From a virus: DNA of 44,360 nt. A program made the position numbers and the translations under genes. The stretch covers positions 1 through 44,360 of the IMG/VR virus record IMGVR_UViG_3300031707_000043; one strand, written 5' to 3'. This document shows, piece by piece, positions 1 through 6,511 of this stretch. The notes beneath the pieces were generated by a model that was not told the DNA's origin, ran no database searches, and was given only the letters and a program-made list of their open reading frames with translations. Each line of letters starts with the position of its first letter. The stretch's first letter is position 1.

Positions 1-145
1 ATATCTTTATTAAATTATCAATTATGTCAACAATACCTGCTATAATGACAATGATTATACTGATGATACCACAAAGTACAATTAAACCAAGTACAAACCA
101 AAAAGGGCTTGTCAGTATGATTGTAAGCCACATCAACCAATTCAT
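1..145 (-). CDS. Small hydrophobic membrane protein (left copy, truncated by the contig end)
   Basis: This is the 5' part of the 52-residue membrane protein whose complete copy lies at 44189-44347. Its ATG (143-145) overlaps the TGA of the small-terminase candidate as ATGA. The ribosome binding site GAGGTG lies inside the end of that upstream gene. The stop codon falls beyond base 1. Residue 7 is Leu here and Phe in the other copy. Confidence 0.7.
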   Translation of the reverse strand, partial: MNWLMWLTIILTSPFWFVLGLIVLCGIISIIIVIIAGIVDIIDNLIKI

Positions 146-158
146 TTCGGTGACACCT
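1..158. repeat. Terminal direct repeat, left copy
   Basis: Bases 1-158 match 44203-44360 with one difference (G at 127, A at 44329). The repeat contains nearly all of a small membrane-protein gene. It shows that the contig closes on itself to a unit of 44,202 bp, either as a circular assembly or as a terminally redundant molecule. The mismatch changes Leu to Phe in the small protein. Confidence 0.95.
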
Positions 159-720
159 CAACAACTTTGTTGTTGTCGTCACATAAACGCCGTTCCCATT
201 CTTCAAGCGTTGTGTTGATATTGACATTGACATTGGTGCTCTCAACCCTGATTTTTTCACCAAAATGTATTTTATTCCAATCATTAATGCGTTGAGTATA
301 TAGATTAATCTGACCCACGTTGTTGCTCTTGATGGCAATATCACGCATGACTTTTAATGTTTCAAGAATATCAAGTGCTGCATACTTATGGTCTGTCATC
401 ATCTTGTATAGGCGTTCTGCCTCTTCATCATTCAATTCACCTTTTACTTTTAGCCATTGCAGTCTAGCAGCTACAGATTTCAAAGCTGGGTCACCAGCTA
501 AACCACCCAATCTTCCGTATTCTTGTATGGTCGTACCATTGGCAATCGCAGTTTCCTTAATACTTCTCAGACCATTGGGTGCTTTTGTACCCTTAGTAAA
601 TTTACCATCAGATGTTCTTTTTATACGTTGTTCGGTTTTTGGTACATCAACAACAATCGGCTTAGAACTCAAATCAACAGGCATACCCTTCATTGCTCCT
701 TTGTTAGTGAATTGTTCCAT
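142..720 (-). CDS. Terminase small subunit candidate / DNA-binding packaging protein
   Basis: 192 residues. The N-terminus is basic and low-complexity (Lys/Thr/Gly-rich, TSDGKFTKGTKAPNG). A helical middle (about residues 55-135) follows, then a polar tail with TNVNVNINTTLEEWERRL. It is the first gene of the rightward-wrapping virion operon and lies three genes before the large terminase, which is the usual place for a small terminase subunit. The length fits. Such subunits bind packaging-site DNA and regulate the TerL ATPase. The assignment rests on position and general look, not on a decisive motif. The ATG follows a TATA-like element by about 30 nt, so the message may be nearly leaderless. 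A perfect palindrome sits at the expected transcription start. Confidence 0.5.
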   Translation of the reverse strand: MEQFTNKGAMKGMPVDLSSKPIVVDVPKTEQRIKRTSDGKFTKGTKAPNGLRSIKETAIANGTTIQEYGRLGGLAGDPALKSVAARLQWLKVKGELNDEEAERLYKMMTDHKYAALDILETLKVMRDIAIKSNNVGQINLYTQRINDWNKIHFGEKIRVESTNVNVNINTTLEEWERRLCDDNNKVVEVSPK

Positions 721-739
721 CTTATAAATTATTTATAAG
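721..739. promoter_or_regulatory. Perfect palindrome at the start of the virion operon (operator candidate)
   Basis: CTTATAAAT-T-ATTTATAAG is a perfect inverted repeat with 9-bp arms. It abuts the ATG of the minus-strand gene and covers the expected transcription start. A protein bound here would block initiation, so it could be an operator for a regulator such as the AbrB-like protein encoded on the other side. The function is inferred. Confidence 0.55.
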
Positions 740-742
740 CTG

Positions 743-760
743 CCATATATATTTATCGTT
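743..760 (-). promoter_or_regulatory. Archaeal-type promoter for the virion operon
   Basis: On the minus strand the sequence reads AACGATAAATATATATGG, with a TATA box centred about 30 nt upstream of the ATG at 720. Archaeal transcription starts about 25 nt downstream of the TATA centre, so the leader would be only a few bases. Confidence 0.5.
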
Positions 761-783
761 TTAAATGCTTTTATGCACAGATA

Positions 784-1034
784 GTTCGGAAAGTCTGTAA
801 AGCGTGATATTTCTATCCTATCCCAAAAAAGTATTTCTACTACTACTACTAAATAATTTTAATTATAGGCGTATAGGAGTAAAAAGGTCAGATTTCCAGA
901 CTTTCCGAACTTTTTTAACATACACATTACACAATTTCGGTATAAAATATCATATATAGGCTTTAAAAAGCTCTAAAAAAAGTTTTCAAAATCGATATTG
1001 ATTGCATGCTTTTTTTTGTACTTTCCGAGCTTTT
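784..1034. repeat. CTTTCCGA repeat set in the divergent intergenic region (origin or regulatory candidate)
   Basis: GTTCGGAAAGTCTG (784-797) is the exact reverse complement of CAGACTTTCCGAAC (897-910). A third direct copy, ACTTTCCGAGCTTTT, lies at 1020-1034 and matches 900-914 except for one base. The repeats sit in a 411-bp gene-free, very AT-rich stretch with A- and T-runs and a CTACTACTACTACT run near 838. Iteron-like repeats next to the primase/helicase gene and between divergent operons are typical of replication origins or a shared operator. No ORF is supported here. Confidence 0.5.
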
Positions 1035-1094
1035 ATGATATATGCCTCAATCTATCACATCATATGTTTTCTTATAAGTTCTTTATTGTTAAAT

Positions 1095-1109
1095 CGAAAG
1101 TTTTATATA
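1095..1109 (+). promoter_or_regulatory. Early promoter (BRE CGAAAG + TATA)
   Basis: CGAAAG (1095-1100) followed by TTTTATATA (1101-1109) is a classic archaeal BRE/TATA pair. The TATA centre lies about 27 nt before the ATG at 1132, which predicts a leaderless mRNA for the AbrB-like gene. The same CGAAAG-TATA arrangement recurs at 3637. Confidence 0.75.
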
Positions 1110-1131
1110 CTAGCGAGAAAATATTTTTCTT

Positions 1132-1323
1132 ATGACAGAGTTTTTTATAAGAAAAAAAGTTGGTGTGAAGGGTGATGCACTTGGGGTTACGTTTCCACTA
1201 GATGTATTGGCGTTTATGGATGTGAAAAACCAAGATTTCGTCAAACTCATTCCGTGGGTCGATGAAAATGGAAAACATAAATTGGTTATTGAAAAAGATA
1301 CCGAGCCAATTAAACAACCTTGA
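1132..1323 (+). CDS. AbrB/SpoVT-like swapped-hairpin transcriptional regulator
   Basis: 63 residues. The core RKKVGVKGDALGVTFP, then a hydrophobic stretch VLAFMDVKNQDFVKLIPW and KLVIEK, follows the AbrB/MazE-type swapped-hairpin pattern (KVG-x-K-G-D-S-hh-hT-hP...hGD.h). These are small dimeric DNA-binding proteins that act as transition-state or antitoxin-like regulators. The gene is first in the early unit and is preceded by a strong BRE/TATA with no room for a leader, so the message is probably leaderless. It faces the divergent operator region, which makes autoregulation or control of the virion operon plausible (inference). The end overlaps the next ORF by 62 nt in another frame. Confidence 0.7.
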   Translation: MTEFFIRKKVGVKGDALGVTFPLDVLAFMDVKNQDFVKLIPWVDENGKHKLVIEKDTEPIKQP

Positions 1324-3589
1324 TACAAGGTTCATAAAACTGGCGAGGCTGGACAAACGCCCAATTGAAGAGGGGTGGCAGATAGACAGCAAGAGATATA
1401 CTCATCTTGAGGATGGCTCTTGGAAAAACAAGAAAACAAAGGAGTTTCATCGTGTCAAAGCTGGTAGCGTTATATATAAGGGCACAGCAAACAATTATTC
1501 TATCAATGATACAGAGTTCATTGAACACATTCAAGCAGGTGGTAATTATGGAATAGCAACAGGTTTCAACAATCTCGTTGTCATAGACTTTGACAACGTA
1601 GGCTGGTATGATAAATTTAAACCACTATTGCCCAACACATTTATTGTCAAGACCAAAAACGGCTTTCACTACTATTATCATATGACAGATGATGCCACGA
1701 GCTTTAAAATTCTAGATGCTGATAAAATTACAGTGATGGATATACAAGGCGAATCCAAACAGGTTGTTGGTCCAAACAATCCAATATATTATGACAAAGA
1801 AAACATAACACACACAAGAGAGCCTATAAACGATGAGAGTATATCAATATGGTCTATGGCAGAACTTAAAGCAGCGATGTTGAGTGTTTTTCCAGAGAAC
1901 TGGTTGCCGAAGGAAAACCAATATCAGACAGGCTTTTATGAGAGCAATCCAATCATTGCAGCAATTAAATCGGCTCTGCCAGTATCAACATACTTAAAAA
2001 GCATAGGTGTCAATACAGCAATCAATCCAACCAAGTGCCCATTTCACGACAGCAAGGGTGGTAAGTGTTTAGGCTTTGACGATACACGAGGCATTTGGCA
2101 TTGTTTCCATTGTGGTGAAAAAGGCACTGTCGTCAAACTGCATCAATTACAACATAGTTCAAGTTTCAGAAATTCTGTCAAGGCATTATGCCAACAATTA
2201 AATATATCCATAAGCCCACTCGTCGACCTACGAGGTGAGGTGCTCGATTGTCTTTGTAGTAAGCCAATACGCCGAAATGATGCAATCGAGTGCCTCACGT
2301 TATTTTTCCTTAAACATAATACAGTATACACCACACGTCTAGATGAGAAAAGTGAAATGTGGATATACAAGGATGGCATATACACTCCTCAAGGGCGTAC
2401 ATATGTTCAAGAGTTCTGCCGTGAAGTGCTTGAAGCAGGTTATACAACACAGATGTATGGACTGTGTGTTGCTAAAATCGAGGCTGATACATATATTGAA
2501 ACTGAAGAGTTTTTCCGTCAAAGCAATCCATACAACATAGCAGTACAAAACGGCGTACTAGATGTCACTACAGGCACACTCGAGCCTTTCAACCCTCGAT
2601 TTAGGTTTTTCAACAAACTGCCTATGGAATATGATGCTCGCATCAAACCAGAGGCAACATTGGCATTCTTCAATGGTATATTCTATGAAAAAGACGTGCC
2701 GTTGGTACAAGAATTGTTTGCAACATTTCTCATCAAAGAGTTTGTTATAAAAAAAGCCATAATGCTTACAGGCTCTGGTGATAATGGTAAATCAAAGTTT
2801 ATTGAATTGATTAAACGATTTGTCGGTCTTGACAATGTAGCATGTATAGCATTACAAGATTTTGGTAAAGACCAATGGAGTGCTGGTGAATTATTTGGTA
2901 AGCTCGTCAATATTGGAGCTGATATACCATCAACGCCAATCGATGAATCGTCAGTGTTTAAATCATTAGTGGGCAATGACCCAATATCAGCACAACGAAA
3001 GTTCTTAACAAGACTAATATTTACCAACTACGCAAAAATGGTTTTCTGTGCCAATCAGTTACCAATAATCAAAGATGACCACGAGGCTTTTTTCAATAGG
3101 TGGACATTATTGACATGCCCATATACCTTCAAATTTAAGACCGAATATGACTTGGCAATTGATAAGACCAATACAAAGGTTGCAGACGGAGAAATCATTG
3201 AAAAAATCAGCACTATGACTGAGCTGGTAGGTCTTTTGAATTGGGCTCTAGAGGCAGTGCCTAGAGTTCTGAAACAAAAAGAGTTTTCATACAGTGAGAG
3301 TAATGCCAAGGTCAGAGAACAATGGAATATTAAAAGCAATAGTGCCATAGCATTCTACAATACAGAGATTGTTAAAAAACCAGGAGTTTACATCAAAAAA
3401 GATGACTTTTTGAATGCTTACTTTGAATATACTATGCAACATAATGTTAAACCTATGTTGAGAAAAGATGTTATTGATACATTAGAGCAAAAGTTTGGAT
3501 TGTATATAAAACGCCTTGTTATTGAGGGGTATCAAGAGGCGTGTGTCATGAACGTCATGTTTAAAAACATGAAAGGTGAAATGCTTTGA
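1262..3589 (+). CDS. Replicative primase-polymerase / SF3 (D5-type) helicase
   Basis: 775 residues with three modules. An N-terminal prim-pol (AEP) domain has the metal motif VVIDFDN at 107-112 (Asp109, Asp111), GFHYYYH at 134-140 and VVGPNN at 168-173. A CHC2-type zinc finger has Cys259, His262, Cys281 and Cys284. A C-terminal D5 region and SF3 helicase has Walker A GSGDNGKSKF near 505, Walker B VNIGADIP near 551, sensor CANQLP near 595 and arginine finger FFNRW near 611. Such fusions unwind and prime viral origins. The ATG at 1262 follows GGGTCGATGAA; the 62-nt overlap with the AbrB gene is long, so a start slightly downstream cannot be excluded. It is the last gene before the second early promoter. 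Confidence 0.92.
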   Translation: MKMENINWLLKKIPSQLNNLDTRFIKLARLDKRPIEEGWQIDSKRYTHLEDGSWKNKKTKEFHRVKAGSVIYKGTANNYSINDTEFIEHIQAGGNYGIATGFNNLVVIDFDNVGWYDKFKPLLPNTFIVKTKNGFHYYYHMTDDATSFKILDADKITVMDIQGESKQVVGPNNPIYYDKENITHTREPINDESISIWSMAELKAAMLSVFPENWLPKENQYQTGFYESNPIIAAIKSALPVSTYLKSIGVNTAINPTKCPFHDSKGGKCLGFDDTRGIWHCFHCGEKGTVVKLHQLQHSSSFRNSVKALCQQLNISISPLVDLRGEVLDCLCSKPIRRNDAIECLTLFFLKHNTVYTTRLDEKSEMWIYKDGIYTPQGRTYVQEFCREVLEAGYTTQMYGLCVAKIEADTYIETEEFFRQSNPYNIAVQNGVLDVTTGTLEPFNPRFRFFNKLPMEYDARIKPEATLAFFNGIFYEKDVPLVQELFATFLIKEFVIKKAIMLTGSGDNGKSKFIELIKRFVGLDNVACIALQDFGKDQWSAGELFGKLVNIGADIPSTPIDESSVFKSLVGNDPISAQRKFLTRLIFTNYAKMVFCANQLPIIKDDHEAFFNRWTLLTCPYTFKFKTEYDLAIDKTNTKVADGEIIEKISTMTELVGLLNWALEAVPRVLKQKEFSYSESNAKVREQWNIKSNSAIAFYNTEIVKKPGVYIKKDDFLNAYFEYTMQHNVKPMLRKDVIDTLEQKFGLYIKRLVIEGYQEACVMNVMFKNMKGEML

Positions 3590-3636
3590 ATAATGATATA
3601 TTTTGCATTTTATCGTGGCATACTACAGCATCAAAC

Positions 3637-3650
3637 CGAAAGATATATAA
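3637..3650 (+). promoter_or_regulatory. Early promoter 2 (BRE CGAAAG + TATA)
   Basis: CGAAAG (3637-3642) joined to ATATATAA (3643-3650) repeats the arrangement at 1095. The predicted start is near 3672, giving a leader of about 60 nt before the ATG at 3732. The leader overlaps a long hairpin. Confidence 0.7.
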
Positions 3651-3654
3651 AGAA

Positions 3655-3716
3655 CTTATAACTTACTTATTTCATTGTCGATAAAATGATTGACAAGATA
3701 AGATGTAAGTTGTAAG
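3655..3716 (+). other. Long inverted repeat in the leader of the 3732 operon
   Basis: Arms 3655-3665 and 3706-3716 pair over 11 bp with one G-U. After a 3-nt bulge, 3666-3670 pairs with 3698-3702. After a small internal loop, 3675-3679 pairs with 3692-3696, leaving loop 3680-3691. The downstream ribosome binding site AAGGTGA (3721-3727) starts right after the stem. It could be a DNA operator overlapping the transcription start, or a partial RNA hairpin controlling translation. Confidence 0.55.
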
Positions 3717-3731
3717 ATTAAAGGTGAAAAA

Positions 3732-3950
3732 ATGGTGAACGAAAAAACATTAAAAGAGTGCATTAAGACTTTGAACTTTAATATCAAAGTGGTGCAAAAT
3801 GAATATGGGATAAAAAGAGCAGTTGCAAAAAAACTTGTTATTGCAACATGTGATTACAATGTTTCAAGTATAAGGACTATGCTTGACATTATTGAGCACG
3901 AATTTAAATATGTGCCAGTATTTCTAAAGAAAAAAGTGGTGCCACAATGA
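3732..3950 (+). CDS. Small hypothetical protein
   Basis: 72 residues, basic, mostly helical (MVNEKTLKECIKTLNF...). Not recognised. The start is fixed by AAGGTGA five bases upstream. The stop overlaps the next gene's ATG (ATGA). It heads the second early operon, just upstream of the Toprim protein, and the size and position suit a small DNA-binding or accessory factor, but no motif proves this. Confidence 0.7.
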   Translation: MVNEKTLKECIKTLNFNIKVVQNEYGIKRAVAKKLVIATCDYNVSSIRTMLDIIEHEFKYVPVFLKKKVVPQ

Positions 3951-4984
3951 AATTCGACCTCAATCAAACAGCAACGCCTGAAAGACTAAAAGAATTTGCT
4001 GTCAAGCTACAAGAACTTTCTGATAAAATTGGTTTCAAAGTATCGGCTCGAGGCTGGTGCTATCAGTTGGAAGTCGAAAGGCTTATCAACAAGGATGAGT
4101 TTGACAAGGTTGAGAATTGGATAAATGCCTGCAGAAAAAAGGGTATATTGCCAATTGATTTCACTGCTGAAGAGGAAGGACGACAATTCAGTGGTGTCGA
4201 ATATAAATCATGGGGTACGCCTGTACAGACTATGGAATCATATTTAAAAGCCGTTCTTGAGGCTGAAGATTACTACACACCAGATTGGTGGGAAAATGAA
4301 GAATACTACATACAAATGCTTGTCGAAAAAATAGACCTTAAAACATTATTTGAGCCAGTATGCAGGAGATTTCATATACCAATAGCAACAAGCAAAGGTT
4401 GGTCTAGCATGTTACAAAGAGCAGTTTATGCCAAGAGATTTAAACAAGCTGAAGACAAGGGCTTGAAAGTAGTGTTGCTATATTGTGGTGACCATGACCC
4501 AGACGGCTTGAGGATTTCTGATTTTATCATGAAAAACCTTGAAGACATTAAGGATATTACATGGGAAGATGGCACTGAGGGTTATGACCCAGCAGGGCTT
4601 AAAATTGTCAGGTTTGGCTTAAATTCCGACTTTATTGAAGAGCATCACATAACATGGATTGATAACTTGATAACAGGCTCTGGTAAGAATTTAGCATCAG
4701 CAAATCACAAAAACAACGCCTTGAAATACGTCAAAGACTACATCAAGACCTACGGCGTTAAAAAGTGCGAGGCAAATGCAATTGTACCAATGCCAAAGAT
4801 AGCAAGAGAGCTTGTTGAAGAGGCTATTAAAGAGTTTGTTGGTGAAGATGCTGAAGACCGATTTCAAGAAAAGCGAGATGCCGTCAAAGAAGTTCTTGAC
4901 GAGTTCAGAGAACGAACAGGCATCAATGAGAGTGTCAAAGTAGCTCTAAAAATAATCAAAAAGGAGAATGACAAAGATGACTAA
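3947..4984 (+). CDS. Spo11/Topo VI subunit A-like Toprim protein (orphan)
   Basis: 345 residues. A winged-helix-like N-terminal half carries SARGWCYQLE around residue 33-42, and a Toprim domain carries CGDHDPDGLRI near 182-192, the acidic DxD metal motif preceded by VVLLY. This layout is that of Topo VI A/Spo11-related proteins of phages and plasmids, which bind and may nick DNA. The conserved RxxYY catalytic block of true Topo VI A is not clearly present; Tyr40 is the nearest candidate. No GHKL-ATPase B subunit is encoded. The C-terminal 80 residues are charged and helical. It overlaps both neighbours by a few bases. Confidence 0.75.
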   Translation: MKFDLNQTATPERLKEFAVKLQELSDKIGFKVSARGWCYQLEVERLINKDEFDKVENWINACRKKGILPIDFTAEEEGRQFSGVEYKSWGTPVQTMESYLKAVLEAEDYYTPDWWENEEYYIQMLVEKIDLKTLFEPVCRRFHIPIATSKGWSSMLQRAVYAKRFKQAEDKGLKVVLLYCGDHDPDGLRISDFIMKNLEDIKDITWEDGTEGYDPAGLKIVRFGLNSDFIEEHHITWIDNLITGSGKNLASANHKNNALKYVKDYIKTYGVKKCEANAIVPMPKIARELVEEAIKEFVGEDAEDRFQEKRDAVKEVLDEFRERTGINESVKVALKIIKKENDKDD

Positions 4985-5126
4985 ACATTTTGTATCAACC
5001 AACATACATGCTGAAGAAGACAGGCAATATAACAAAGACGTTGCCAAGCTAAAAGCCAAAGGCATAATGCCACCAGACATTGGCTTTCCTAATTGGTTTA
5101 AAGCAAAAAGGAGTGATAGAATATGA
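4977..5126 (+). CDS. Small hypothetical protein (49 aa)
   Basis: MTKHFVSTNIHAEEDRQYNK opens the product, which ends FKAKRSDRI. The ribosome binding site AAGGAG (4961-4966) is 10 nt upstream; an in-frame ATG at 4968 would be too close to it. The gene overlaps the Toprim gene by 8 nt and the next gene by ATGA, typical of the tight coupling here. No homology recognised. Confidence 0.6.
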   Translation: MTKHFVSTNIHAEEDRQYNKDVAKLKAKGIMPPDIGFPNWFKAKRSDRI

Positions 5127-5368
5127 ATCAAAAAGCAGTTGACAAGATAATGACCAAGGTCAAAAAAGAGTGGGTTAAAAGGTTTGCTGGCATTGATATG
5201 CATTATAGCATTGACATGATGAGCAAGTTCTTGCTAGGCTGCCCAGACAATGATGGCATGAAAAGAGTAGAATATGAGGGCAAAATCTATCTTGTGCCTT
5301 ATGAGGATATCATCTTAAACGGCTTAAAAGCCACAGATATACCAACAAAATACAAGGTGGGCAAATGA
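5123..5368 (+). CDS. Small hypothetical protein (81 aa)
   Basis: Basic N-terminus (MNQKAVDKIMTKVKKEWVKR) followed by a hydrophobic-polar region with GKIYLVPYEDIILNG. Ribosome binding site AAAGGAGTGAT upstream. Overlaps both neighbours by 4 nt. Not recognised; it may be an accessory replication or host-takeover protein. Confidence 0.65.
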   Translation: MNQKAVDKIMTKVKKEWVKRFAGIDMHYSIDMMSKFLLGCPDNDGMKRVEYEGKIYLVPYEDIILNGLKATDIPTKYKVGK

Positions 5369-5802
5369 GCGTAGATGAAGACCACATGCGTCAAACACTA
5401 CAACGATTTTGTGATGAGTTTTTACCAGCTCTTGATTGTGATGGTTGTACAAGGTTTGTGGCATTTATGCTAGAGAACAAGGGCATACCATTCGAGATAT
5501 ACACGGGTGGATTTCACGAGATAATGAATCCAAAAAATAGTTTCAACCCTCATTATTGGATTGTGACAAAGCAAGGCACTATACTCGATTTTAAGACAGA
5601 GAAATGGATTGGTGTCAAAAGCATAGATGTATCATATACCAACATAAGATTGGTTGACAAGGCAGAGTTTTTAAGCGTTGGTGGTTCACGTGAACTTGTG
5701 TTGGGAGTTATATTATCATGTGGTGTTACAGCACCATTTATCATTCATGGTCAAATCTTGACACAAAAGTCAGATGACAGAGGTAAGAACAATGGCAGAT
5801 GA
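5365..5802 (+). CDS. Papain/transglutaminase-fold-like protein, possible cysteine peptidase
   Basis: 145 residues. DCDGCTRFVAFMLENKGIPF near 24-43 could hold the nucleophile Cys at the start of a helix, followed by HYWIV near 65 (candidate His) and TILDF near 74 (candidate Asp). This Cys-His-Asp order and spacing is that of papain-like and transglutaminase/NlpC superfamily domains, which cut peptide or amide bonds. The family call is an inference from pattern only. The ATG overlaps the upstream stop by ATGA and the end overlaps the next gene by 11 nt. It might be a host-directed protease, deamidase or toxin. Confidence 0.5.
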   Translation: MSVDEDHMRQTLQRFCDEFLPALDCDGCTRFVAFMLENKGIPFEIYTGGFHEIMNPKNSFNPHYWIVTKQGTILDFKTEKWIGVKSIDVSYTNIRLVDKAEFLSVGGSRELVLGVILSCGVTAPFIIHGQILTQKSDDRGKNNGR

Positions 5803-6154
5803 AAAAGTAGATAACACACCAGTAGTAGATTATGACAGTGTATTCAAGCCAGAGAATGCATTGAAAAGTAACTGGGCGAAATGGGACAAAATTGGCAAAA
5901 AAGTAGCTGGAAAACTTGTCAAGCTCTATGAAAAAGAGGGTGACGATGTATTCGAGGCTCAGATGATATATGTGCTTGAGCAAGCAGATGGAACACTTAT
6001 CAACGTGGGGATAAAAAGGAGCAACACATATATTACTAACGGCATCAGGGAAAGTCACTTGGGTTCAATAGTTGGATTTGAGTATGAAAAGGACATCCCA
6101 CCAACAGTAAAAGGCATGAATGCTGCCAAAAGCATTAAAGCGTATTACAAATAA
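5792..6154 (+). CDS. Hypothetical acidic/basic replication-region protein
   Basis: 120 residues (MADEKVDNTPVVDYDSVFKP...). The ATG at 5792 is preferred over an in-frame ATG at 5774 because AGAGGT lies 7 nt upstream of it. The body has alternating short strands (GDDVFEAQMIYVLEQADGT, GIKRSNTYI, GSIVGFEYEKDI), compatible with an OB-like or ssDNA-binding fold, and the last residues are basic. Its place just before the zinc ribbon and clamp genes would suit a single-stranded-DNA-binding protein. This is inference. Confidence 0.6.
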   Translation: MADEKVDNTPVVDYDSVFKPENALKSNWAKWDKIGKKVAGKLVKLYEKEGDDVFEAQMIYVLEQADGTLINVGIKRSNTYITNGIRESHLGSIVGFEYEKDIPPTVKGMNAAKSIKAYYK

Positions 6155-6171
6155 ACATGGAGGAGAACAAA

Positions 6172-6432
6172 ATGGAAATAAAAGGATATTGCCACAAGTG
6201 CAAAAGTAGTCAAGAAATGCTAGAGGTTGTTGAATCACTGACAAAGACAGGTGTACCAATGAAAAAAGGTAAATGTGCTGTCTGTCAGACAACAGTGGTA
6301 ACAATTGGTCCAAAACCAAAAGTTGCTAAGCCTGCAAAAGTGCCAAAAGTCAAAGCAGAAAAGCCTGCAAAAAAGGCTAAAAAAGCACCAATAGCAGTTG
6401 TTGAAGATGAAGCAACAGAGGATGACGAGTAA
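6172..6432 (+). CDS. Zinc-ribbon protein with Lys/Ala/Pro-rich tail (DUF5679-like)
   Basis: 86 residues. The N-terminal half holds YCHKCKSSQEM...KGKCAVCQTTV, a two-CxxC zinc ribbon of the DUF5679 type common in phages and archaea. The second half is a KPKVAKPAKVPK-like linker ending in EDEATEDDE. ATG 6172 is chosen over 6157 because GGAGGA (6159-6164) is ideally placed 7 nt upstream. A transcription terminator hairpin overlaps its last codons, so it closes the second early operon. Confidence 0.8.
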   Translation: MEIKGYCHKCKSSQEMLEVVESLTKTGVPMKKGKCAVCQTTVVTIGPKPKVAKPAKVPKVKAEKPAKKAKKAPIAVVEDEATEDDE

Positions 6433-6464
6433 ATCGTCATCTTTATTTTTTTTTTATTTTTTTT
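6421..6464 (+). terminator. Hairpin-plus-U-tract terminator overlapping the 6432 stop codon
   Basis: GATGACGA (6421-6428), loop GTAAA, TCGTCATC (6434-6441): a perfect 8-bp stem. It is followed by TTTA and two long T-runs to 6464. The left arm encodes the last Asp/Glu residues of the zinc-ribbon protein. It separates that unit from the clamp gene. Confidence 0.8.
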
Positions 6465-6470
6465 ATGAAA

Positions 6471-6488
6471 TTTGTGCTAAGGCACAAA
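6471..6488 (+). other. Short hairpin before the clamp gene
   Basis: TTTGTGC (6471-6477), loop TAAG, GCACAAA (6482-6488): a perfect 7-bp stem just upstream of GATGAGGT and the ATG at 6512. It may insulate the clamp mRNA from read-through, act as a processing site, or be an operator. No clear TATA box was found nearby. Confidence 0.45.
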
Positions 6489-6511
6489 GAGATGGGATGA
6501 GGTAACAAAAA

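Noticed and set aside
838-852. CTACTACTACTACT microsatellite as a functional element
   Set aside because: A short simple repeat in an AT-rich spacer; it could be chance and gives no further signal.
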